IMG/VR virus record: IMGVR_UViG_3300021368_002593
Location: 1 to 51,608 of that record
DNA from: a virus
Length of the DNA: 51,608 bases
Strand: one strand, 5' to 3'
Shown here: positions 8,801 through 14,668 of the stretch, in pieces
Layout of the letters: every line of letters starts with the position of its first letter
How positions within the stretch are numbered: the first letter of the stretch is position 1
Position numbers and translations under genes: made by a program
The notes under the pieces: model-generated
The model's input: the letters and a program-made list of their open reading frames with translations, nothing else
Database searches by the model: none
What the model was told of the DNA's origin: nothing

Positions 8801-11747
8801 CAATTCGGTTATCAGCAGCGAGGATATTAAAGTGGTAGATACCATCACTAATTCCAGGATTGTGCTGTTGAATTACTTCAGATCTATAGAGTGAAATATT
8901 CTTTTGACTATCAACTCTCTGGTATCTCGCCATGAGTTGAACTCTGGTGTTCATGTCAGATGTAAAATCACCAGGAGATCTTGTAACATTATCAGTATCT
9001 GTTGTTGAGTGTGTGAATGTTAGGTCATCAACAATACTTGTGACTTCAAATGTACCATTGTATCCACTCTTACCAATACCTTCGACGTTAGTTGTACTCT
9101 TGACATCTACAATCTTAACTACATCCCCAACAAATAATTCGTGGGGAATATCAGCTCTGATAGTAACTGTTGAACCACTTGCAGAGCAAGTAGAGATGTA
9201 TCTGTTGTTTCTATTAAATTCAAAGTCTTCACCGTCAAGAGAAGAAATGGTAAAGTCTTGATTACTTCTAGCAGATGTATTGTTACTATCTTGTAGAATA
9301 AATCCGTTTACAGGATCTCTACCAATCGTAGATTCTTTTGGAATGAAATATCTAAGTTTATAAATTTTATCACCAAGTGATCTATTATCAGAGAATCTCT
9401 TGATAAATGTTTCAGCAGTCTGGGCACCAATTCCTGCTACACCTCTAGAAACAATTTCAGTATAAATGTCATTATCTTCTTCACAATGAATAAACCAGTT
9501 ATTCTGATTTGGGTCAAATAATACAGGACATCCAATCTCGTTTGCAGCTTTATCAGATACACGACTTTCTACTCTGAGTCCTGTTCCACCATATACTGTG
9601 ATTGCTTCTCCTCTTAGAGCATCACTAGATGTAGAAGCAACACGGAATAGAGCTAAGTTAATGCCATCAACAATGGCATAGTAAACCCTATCTTCTTGTA
9701 AGTTTTCTGGTAAGTCACCATCTTCACTGATGATACGAACTTTTTCACCAGTTACAAGATTGTGATTAACTTGACAGTTAAATCTTCCTTCTGCATCTAG
9801 TCCAACAATTCTAGTAATCCTTTCTTTGGATCCTTGACCAGTTGCAATCGTAGATGATGCCGAAACAACATTATCGGTGATTAGAATTGGTGCAGAATAT
9901 GCAGTTACACCAAGACCACTAGTCAAATTAACGAATAGTTTATCATTTTCTCTGGCACCAATACGATAACCCTGAGAAATAATTGCAGGGGGATTATCCT
10001 TGTCAGTAAATCCAAAGAGATATAGATGACTGTTGATACCAACCTGTTTTGTCTTGTCAACATCAAGTGTAAACAGATCGACGTTTGATTCAGTTTGTGG
10101 AATAGTTTGTGGTGCAACTAATCCAGTGATATATCCTTGGTCATCTTTTGTAAATGCCTCAGCCTTAAATCCAGATGAGATTAGAGCAATTTGACCAAAG
10201 TTTGAGTTGGAGTTCGTGATAGATGCGTCACCACCAGATTCACAAACAAAGTGACCGTTGAATCCAATAGCGAACACAGACACAACCTGAATGATTGAGT
10301 CATTGTTCATCTTGATGTGAGCAGTCTCCCATCCTTTACGATAAACCGCTCTACTATCTAAGTGATAAACAGTGTTTGAGTTTGTAGAACTAGATTCTGC
10401 TGCTAGTTGAGCACCAGTTACTTTAGTGATGGAAATACCATCATACGTTCTAGATACGGGATTATACTTAACGAAAGCACGGTCATCTTTTTGTAGAGAC
10501 ACAGCCGTATACTGCGCCACAACCATGGATTTAAATCCAGATGCAGTAGAACCATCGGCAAGCATACCATTCATGCCGAAAACGGATCTCAGAGACACGT
10601 TAAAGACGTATGGAGATGCACCCGTCACAGTGTCCGTTTCAATGGTTACATTGGCACCAGAGACGTTTCCAGTGGCAAGTAGAGTGGCATCTACGTCTGT
10701 TAATAGATAACCGAATGTTGTAGAATCTGTGACTGAAGTAACGAACGTTGAAACATTATAATCAGCAGGAGTTACACCTCTAATCTTAATTGGTGTACCA
10801 ACTGTTAATTCATGTGGTTCATTAGTTTCTACAGTGATTAATGAAGATGGTGTTACGCCATCACCAGATTTAATAGTCTTAATTGCAATGGGGTCTGCTT
10901 GGAATGCACCAACAATCTCCCATTCAACTCTACTCTTGGAGAAACCTAGTGGATCAGTTGGGAACTTCTGGTCAATGTTTCTACCTGATGCTTCATTAAA
11001 AGCATTAGATAGTTTGCTATAATACATGTCAAGGTCAGTTAGACCCGTACCATCAACTTCATTTACACCATCAGCAAAACCAAATGCTGTGAGTTTGTGG
11101 TGTGAGAATGTTGGTTTTGATTTATTGATTGATGAGAAATCTTGAGGGTCGGTGTATACCTCTGAGTTTAGATCTCCATCGAAGAATGTAAAGTCTCTGA
11201 AATAACAAGTACCAGTTAGACGAATAACAGCAGAATCACCAGCTTCAGTATCAGTTGGGTTTGGAACGTAAAGTGGTCTAACTTTGGTTTTTCTGAGGTC
11301 AAAACCAACAATAGCAGTACCTCTGGGAAGAATAACTCCACCTCTGTGGTCGTTAAACTTATAAAGCATATTATCTTCGACTTCCAAATCGAAGACTGAA
11401 GATAAAGATAAAGTTAGAGTTGATTGTGCTAGTGTTTCAGTTCCTGCAGGAGAAATTGCTTTTGCAACACCATTATCGTCTTTAATTCTAAATCCTGGTC
11501 TATTATCAACGATATGAGTACCAGGGAACAAAAGAATTGTTGTTCGGTCAAATAAATCGTTATCGTTACCCCTTACATAAGAAAATCTCGCAGACTCTAA
11601 AAGAGCCCTTTGAATAGTCTTAAAGGGTTGAGATAGGGAGTTACCTTGGTTCTCGATGCTATCTGTAGCACCGATATCGTTAGGATTCACATAAAGGATT
11701 TTTCCTTCTGTGTTCTTAATAAAATTTTGGAGCTTACTAAGAGGCAT
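5868..11747 (-). CDS. Giant tail fibre/baseplate protein with tail-collar domain and His-rich C-terminus
   Basis: A 1959-aa structural protein. The N-terminus (MPLSKLQNFIKNTEGKILYV...) starts a long beta-rich body with repeated VGIGT/GSGG-type segments. Around residues 1640-1720 is a phage tail-collar-like domain (GGIVMWSG..., ...HLCDGSTLN...). It is followed by about 200 residues of G-x-H-x-H repeats and a terminal LPPYMGLFYIIRIK. In T4 gp12 clustered HxH motifs bind metal inside the trimeric fibre tip, so these repeats probably coordinate metals. Length far exceeds T4 gp12 (527 aa). A CTAAATA box lies 33 nt before the start. Probable role: host attachment at the baseplate. Confidence 0.85.
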   Translation of the reverse strand: MPLSKLQNFIKNTEGKILYVNPNDIGATDSIENQGNSLSQPFKTIQRALLESARFSYVRGNDNDLFDRTTILLFPGTHIVDNRPGFRIKDDNGVAKAISPAGTETLAQSTLTLSLSSVFDLEVEDNMLYKFNDHRGGVILPRGTAIVGFDLRKTKVRPLYVPNPTDTEAGDSAVIRLTGTCYFRDFTFFDGDLNSEVYTDPQDFSSINKSKPTFSHHKLTAFGFADGVNEVDGTGLTDLDMYYSKLSNAFNEASGRNIDQKFPTDPLGFSKSRVEWEIVGAFQADPIAIKTIKSGDGVTPSSLITVETNEPHELTVGTPIKIRGVTPADYNVSTFVTSVTDSTTFGYLLTDVDATLLATGNVSGANVTIETDTVTGASPYVFNVSLRSVFGMNGMLADGSTASGFKSMVVAQYTAVSLQKDDRAFVKYNPVSRTYDGISITKVTGAQLAAESSSTNSNTVYHLDSRAVYRKGWETAHIKMNNDSIIQVVSVFAIGFNGHFVCESGGDASITNSNSNFGQIALISSGFKAEAFTKDDQGYITGLVAPQTIPQTESNVDLFTLDVDKTKQVGINSHLYLFGFTDKDNPPAIISQGYRIGARENDKLFVNLTSGLGVTAYSAPILITDNVVSASSTIATGQGSKERITRIVGLDAEGRFNCQVNHNLVTGEKVRIISEDGDLPENLQEDRVYYAIVDGINLALFRVASTSSDALRGEAITVYGGTGLRVESRVSDKAANEIGCPVLFDPNQNNWFIHCEEDNDIYTEIVSRGVAGIGAQTAETFIKRFSDNRSLGDKIYKLRYFIPKESTIGRDPVNGFILQDSNNTSARSNQDFTISSLDGEDFEFNRNNRYISTCSASGSTVTIRADIPHELFVGDVVKIVDVKSTTNVEGIGKSGYNGTFEVTSIVDDLTFTHSTTDTDNVTRSPGDFTSDMNTRVQLMARYQRVDSQKNISLYRSEVIQQHNPGISDGIYHFNILAADNRIVEEFDNLKFLPDIERYYPQLDRDNILANPDAAKSFAKRAPIGDVAVDDPENSVTRETIDKFARSVGYGRTILDFERNDEVGIATVILDRPHGYAGIATFDTLTGGSGFTEGDYYNIKLFNDGTSDWDGATARVTVGSGGAVQNVQIINGGSSYSSGETLDLDNFTGAEITITDAGISTFIGNSIQITGIGSTATNFYRVVGTPAKDRVSFAITAGDPNPSENQYVIDCGRSVGIKTVGAITDGVQTIETNNAHGLVAGASFGIIDNNNNSFGGFNVLERVGILTFTVQANSNPVPQTGPRFLMPTIFDAKGGSIDADTESIGSRVTPLFLHDDAILGNDLGSAESDNKVILSVANSGVGTDIRFPIGSYIQIGAEIMRIADGELSGSANNELTVLRGAVASQTVSHQEGERVRRVNIRGMELRRPSILRGSGHTFEYLGYGPGNYSTGLPQVQNITLTDREEFLTQSQKRSGGVVVYTAMNNDGDFFIGNKIINPSTGEESTFDAPVPSIRGEDASVLSVIFDEVTVRQRLVVEGGPSKTLLSQFDGPLRVNNVVNITGNTKVDANLEVTGRFRSSGSAEIDGALDVAGVGTFGGNIDANGGIDAANIKVGSGTSTSRIETTSDNLTLKAATGLTRVEGNLDVDGTIVADQLIVPNLPPIGGIVMWSGTTSFISGNEYWHLCDGSTLNQADYPDLYANITNGGLQFPFGANPSGTTFLLPNLEDRFVVGGGNLYGRGGTGGSKDAAVISHDHVGNASNQPNHVHNVVAANAHSHEIPNQANHSHPTEGAGSHSHGGNVAGAGSHGHEGETGNVGNHSHEGETGNEGQHGHQTNNGGAHRHTYQRRNNQTEYGNRNSRSSRTDRQNVQTSYNGNHRHGVNNAGNHRHNIPGDGQHRHDIPSQGNHGHEIPNQSNHTHVVDGGGSHSHGGNVSNGGGHSHNVGNAGSHSHNVAVDSTGQSGTNKNLPPYMGLFYIIRIK
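5930..6560 (-). repeat. His-rich repeat block inside the giant fibre gene
   Basis: Tandem, imperfect repeats of 24-36 nt encode GNHxH/GSHSHGG/GEHGH-like units. Near-identical copies occur, for example the segments around 6000-6040 and 6410-6440, and the adjacent GHEGETGN/SHEGETGN pair. They are prone to recombination and copy-number change. Confidence 0.75.
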
Positions 11748-11754
11748 GGATATA

Positions 11755-11794
11755 AAAGTCGCTAACTTTGCTTTATGATTTATTTAGCGACTTT
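11755..11794 (-). terminator. Hairpin with T-run between tRNA cluster and fibre gene
   Basis: AAAGTCGCTAA at 11755-11765 pairs with TTAGCGACTTT at 11784-11794 across an 18-nt loop; on the minus strand the hairpin is followed by TTTTAT. It lies just after tRNA-Leu and 7 nt before the fibre ATG, so it may end the tRNA transcript. A late-type box lies in one arm. Confidence 0.6.
11781..11787 (-). promoter_or_regulatory. Late-type promoter box (CTAAATA) within hairpin
   Basis: CTAAATA followed by AATC on the minus strand, 33 nt before the fibre ATG at 11747. It lies in the first arm and loop edge of the hairpin at 11755-11794. Confidence 0.5.
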
Positions 11795-11801
11795 ACATTT
11801 A

Positions 11802-11886
11802 TGCGAGTAGGGAGACTTGAACTCCCACGAGCGTAATGCTCAACAGATTTTAAGTCTGGTGTGTCTACCGATTCCGCCATACGCGC
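11802..11886 (-). tRNA. tRNA-Leu (anticodon UAA)
   Basis: An 85-nt cloverleaf with the long variable arm of a class II tRNA (TGAGCATTACGCTC region). The anticodon loop is CTTAAAA, giving UAA. The T-arm is GGGAG/CTCCC with a TTCAAGT loop. The acceptor stem GCGCGTA/TACTCGC has one C-T mismatch; discriminator A; CCA not encoded. It reads UUA, a codon expected to be more common in this AT-rich phage than in its host. Confidence 0.92.
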
Positions 11887-12028
11887 AAGGCATTACACTT
11901 ATCCGAATGCTTGCTATGGGGCACTCAACCCAACATTCTGACAGTTTGTAATGGAGCAAAGAGAGTAACCAACTCTCAAGATCACAGTGTGGTTAGCACC
12001 GTCGCGGGCGAGCTCATTCCCCGTCTTA
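11887..12028. other. 142-nt spacer between tRNA genes, no gene recognised
   Basis: No open frame or complete cloverleaf fits on either strand. It contains an inverted repeat (GAGAGTAACCAACTCTC at about 11959-11975) and a plus-strand stretch at 12000-12024 resembling a disrupted T-arm, possibly a decayed tRNA. Confidence 0.4.
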
Positions 12029-12101
12029 TGCTTCCTGAGAGGATCGAACTCTCCTTAGGCAAATTATGAGTTTGCTGCATTCACCAGATTGCTAAGGAAG
12101 C
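12029..12101 (-). tRNA. tRNA with CAU anticodon (Met, or Ile2 if lysidine-modified)
   Basis: A 73-nt cloverleaf: acceptor GCTTCCT/AGGAAGC, T8-A9, anticodon arm GCAAA-CTCATAA-TTTGC, T-arm GAGAG-TTCGATC-CTCTC, discriminator A. CAU can be elongator Met or, with lysidine at position 34, Ile(AUA). The primary sequence does not settle this. Confidence 0.9.
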
Positions 12102-12104
12102 AAA

Positions 12105-12176
12105 TGGTTCTGCCGAGAATTGAACTCGGTTCACACGCTTATAAGGCATGGGCTTTAACCAATAAGCAACAGAACC
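12105..12176 (-). tRNA. tRNA-Ile (anticodon UAU)
   Basis: A 72-nt cloverleaf: acceptor GGTTCTG/CAGAACC with discriminator A, D-stem GCTT/AAGC, anticodon arm CATGC-CTTATAA-GCGTG giving UAU, T-arm CCGAG-TTCAATT-CTCGG. UAU reads AUA directly. Most bacteria read AUA with a lysidine-modified CAU tRNA, so this species is unusual. Confidence 0.9.
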
Positions 12177-12183
12177 TCAACAA

Positions 12184-12366
12184 TCAGATGTCACATATAG
12201 GTGGATTGTATTTTAAATATTCTCGAAATGTCATTCTCATTTCTTTTTCTGTCATCCCACAATTCTTTGCTGCTTCGGGGACATTCATTGTGCAATCATA
12301 AAGTGCTTCATTCGATTGCTGTACGTTTTCAGGTGTGGTCTTAACCTTTTTTTCCATTCGATTCAT
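12184..12366 (-). CDS. Small HTH-like protein
   Basis: A 60-aa protein whose C-terminal half (VPEAAKNCGMTEKEMRMTF) looks like a helix-turn-helix: AA-x-x-x-GMT followed by a recognition helix. It could be a small DNA-binding regulator. A strong sigma70-type promoter lies just upstream and would give a leader of only about 7 nt from ATG 12366. ATG 12357 (MEKKVK...) is a plausible alternative start. The same transcript probably continues into the three tRNA genes. Function unknown. Confidence 0.65.
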   Translation of the reverse strand: MNRMEKKVKTTPENVQQSNEALYDCTMNVPEAAKNCGMTEKEMRMTFREYLKYNPPICDI

Positions 12367-12379
12367 CGAATACTCAAGT

Positions 12380-12408
12380 ATTATAAGTGATCAGTGATGC
12401 TGTGTCAA
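12380..12408 (-). promoter_or_regulatory. Sigma70-type promoter for HTH-like gene and tRNAs
   Basis: Minus strand: TTGACA at 12408-12403, 17-nt spacer, perfect TATAAT at 12385-12380. The -35 box overlaps the stop codon of the structural gene upstream. It is the best consensus promoter in the window. Confidence 0.8.
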
Positions 12409-13151
12409 GTGTTGATGCCGCTTGGTCCTGCGTTTGGATAGAAGTTTGCAATCCTATCCTTGCGGTTTAGAGTGTTTCTTCTTCCTCTACTGAAAGCCCA
12501 TGACTGCTTTCTGTACTCTGCTGCTTCTTCTTTAATGGTTTTGGATGTTGTTGCATAATCAGATCTTGGTCCAGATGCCTTTGCACTATTATATGCACTA
12601 ATTGCACTTTGCTGTGCTGTGTATAGTTCTGAACAAGTTTGAGTGCATATTCCAGGAAAAAGTTGACTAGAACTTACATAGAGTAATAATGCACTATCTC
12701 CTGATGTTATTTGATTATCAATACCTCTACCATAGTTGGATGGATTTAAAGTTGTTGATCCACCAGATCCATTCGTTAAATTAGTTGGACTTGCTTCACC
12801 GAGAGGATCATCCCCATCATATCCATCATAACTATTATTATCCATCACATTTTGAGCAATCTCATAATATACAGTCGCAGCTGTTCCTGCCAAAAAATTT
12901 CCAGTGCTTGCCGTAGCAACAGAACAACCACAACCAGTTGCAATAACACCAAAATTAATTGCTTGTGACAGATGACGATTTGCATCAACTACAGTCTGTG
13001 CATATGCTTCATCAGATGCATTAGCTAATGGTGTGATTCCACCTATATGATCATCATACTTATCAAGTTGAGTATCTAAGAAAGCAACGTCGTTTTCAAG
13101 TTGGTTAGTTTCTCTGTCGTAAAAAATTTGTAGCGGAGTCTTTTCTGCCAT
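12405..13151 (-). CDS. Hypothetical structural protein
   Basis: A 248-aa protein. The N-terminal third is helical and acidic; a central Cys-rich stretch (ATGCGCSVATASTG) is followed by Gly/Ser/Thr/Asn-rich sequence and a basic C-terminus with RRNTLNRKDR. It is the last gene of the tail module before the tRNA region, 2 nt after its upstream neighbour, so a virion structural role is likely from context. No family recognised. Confidence 0.65.
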   Translation of the reverse strand: MAEKTPLQIFYDRETNQLENDVAFLDTQLDKYDDHIGGITPLANASDEAYAQTVVDANRHLSQAINFGVIATGCGCSVATASTGNFLAGTAATVYYEIAQNVMDNNSYDGYDGDDPLGEASPTNLTNGSGGSTTLNPSNYGRGIDNQITSGDSALLLYVSSSQLFPGICTQTCSELYTAQQSAISAYNSAKASGPRSDYATTSKTIKEEAAEYRKQSWAFSRGRRNTLNRKDRIANFYPNAGPSGINT

Positions 13152-13153
13152 GA

Positions 13154-14074
13154 TTAATTATTCCCAGGATTTAAAGGAAGAGGAGTGTCGTCGCCATGTT
13201 GTTTATATAGCACAGGTACACCATCTCGTTTTAACTTTTCAGGCACTTTCTCTATATTAGCTGATGTTTCAGTTTTATCTGATCTATACTCAACATACAA
13301 ATCACCAATATCTTTTCTTTCTCCATGAACAATATAAAAGTATTCTAATTCAGATGCCTGATGACCAACTTCAATAGTATACTTTTCAGCAGTCTGTGTA
13401 ATTTTTTTGACATGTAATGTACTACATGCTTTTCCAATGGGAGTGAACTGTACTGTTATGCTATCAAAGTGAACTAGTCCAGTCCAATAATCTGGAAGAT
13501 CGATAGTTTTTGATTTTGTTTTTCCACGATAATAAACACCCATCTCTGGGCCTTCTAAACATGCGTGTGCAAGTCTCCAACCCTCTCCTCTAGTTGGGTG
13601 TTTGATGTCAAATTGCTTAAATGGTGCAGCGACAGCAGCGAATACACCTAGAGCTGCTTTTTGAACTGAACTGGTTATACCACCAGCAGTTGCGTTTGCT
13701 GAAGCGTTTGCTGTTGCTCCTGCCTCAACTGTTGCCCCTGCGGTAACATTAACTGATGCTTTTACATCTGCACCTGCTTTTGAGGCAATACCAGTAACAT
13801 TAAATGCGCCAATGACATTGGTAATACCTGTAAAGTTTGCTGCAATGGGTCCTACAACATTTAGTGAACATACTGCAGGAATTGGTAGTTTTGGTCCAAT
13901 ATTTACTGTACCTAAATCAACACCAGCACCAGGAGCAGTGCCAAAATATGCTGGTCCAGATGCTGTGAGAAGTCCAGGTAATGCAGAAGAAAAAGTTAAT
14001 CCTGAAAGAGCAGGACTGGGAATTATCCCAATATGCAATTTTCCTGTATTAATAGCGTCGGTTGATTGTGCCAT
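13154..14074 (-). CDS. Tail fibre-type protein with C-terminal intramolecular-chaperone-like region
   Basis: A 306-aa protein. Residues 1-130 are Gly/Ala/Ser-rich beta sequence with short repeats of the type AGATVEAGATANASANA. From about residue 155 comes FDIKHPTRGEGWRLAHACLEG followed by PEMGVYYRGK and LPDYW, a conserved C-terminal module of many cyanophage fibres. That module is associated with folding or auto-processing of trimeric fibres. It lies in the tail operon between the spike-like gene and an unknown protein. Structural role confident; chaperone or protease activity is inference. Confidence 0.75.
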   Translation of the reverse strand: MAQSTDAINTGKLHIGIIPSPALSGLTFSSALPGLLTASGPAYFGTAPGAGVDLGTVNIGPKLPIPAVCSLNVVGPIAANFTGITNVIGAFNVTGIASKAGADVKASVNVTAGATVEAGATANASANATAGGITSSVQKAALGVFAAVAAPFKQFDIKHPTRGEGWRLAHACLEGPEMGVYYRGKTKSKTIDLPDYWTGLVHFDSITVQFTPIGKACSTLHVKKITQTAEKYTIEVGHQASELEYFYIVHGERKDIGDLYVEYRSDKTETSANIEKVPEKLKRDGVPVLYKQHGDDTPLPLNPGNN

Positions 14075-14076
14075 AG

Positions 14077-14655
14077 TTATGCAATACTTCTATAGGTGTT
14101 TGAAACGCCCTGCAGGACGCCTGCCCAAGAACCACTCATGAATGATCCAACAATACCAGCAACACTTGGAGCTCCTGAGTTCTTGATGTCCCCAATCAAA
14201 TATAAAAATCCATTAGCATCAAGTACGACATCCTTTTCTCCAGTAATACGAACTTCACCACCCTGAATCATTATAGTTTCATTAGAACTTATGGACATAA
14301 TTCCATTTGATCTAATATCAATTTGACCATCCCTTCCTGGTCCCTCAGCCTCAAAGTAAATGTTCTTTCCTTTGAATTTTATATTGTCAGCAACAACTAC
14401 AAAGTCACCATGGGGACAATAAATTGATTTTGCTATTTGCTCCTTAGTACCAACACTACTTGGGTCTGTATTGCAAACCTCCTTTGATGATCCAGTAATA
14501 ACTTCAGTTTTAGAACCGTTAGCCCAGTGAGTTACTGCATTTCCAGACTTTAACCATGTAGTGAGTTCACGTCCTGTAGCAGCATCATCTCTACCTGGGC
14601 CCGCAAATACTGTTGCGTTTTCATTATCAAGTAGTCTAAAAGTTCTATTACTCAT
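14077..14655 (-). CDS. Baseplate spike-like beta-helix protein
   Basis: A 192-aa protein. Its second half is a run of short strand repeats (ADNIKFKGKNIYFEA, IDIRSNGIMSISSNETIMI, VRITGEKDVVLDANGFLYL) like the triple beta-helix of the T4 gp5 C-terminal domain and VgrG spikes. It directly follows the gp5-like hub gene, which itself lacks such a helix, so the needle part may be a separate polypeptide here. The middle CNTDPSS...CPHGD is unassigned. Confidence 0.65.
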   Translation of the reverse strand: MSNRTFRLLDNENATVFAGPGRDDAATGRELTTWLKSGNAVTHWANGSKTEVITGSSKEVCNTDPSSVGTKEQIAKSIYCPHGDFVVVADNIKFKGKNIYFEAEGPGRDGQIDIRSNGIMSISSNETIMIQGGEVRITGEKDVVLDANGFLYLIGDIKNSGAPSVAGIVGSFMSGSWAGVLQGVSNTYRSIA

Positions 14656-14668
14656 TGTTTACCTAGGA

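Noticed and set aside
5868-11747. CRISPR-like repeats in the fibre gene
   Set aside because: Repeats are in-frame, imperfect and contiguous, with no unique spacers; they encode HxH units.
11887-12028. Possible fourth tRNA between tRNA-Leu and the CAU tRNA
   Set aside because: Fragments look like T-arm or D-arm pieces, but no complete cloverleaf with matching acceptor stem fits on either strand.
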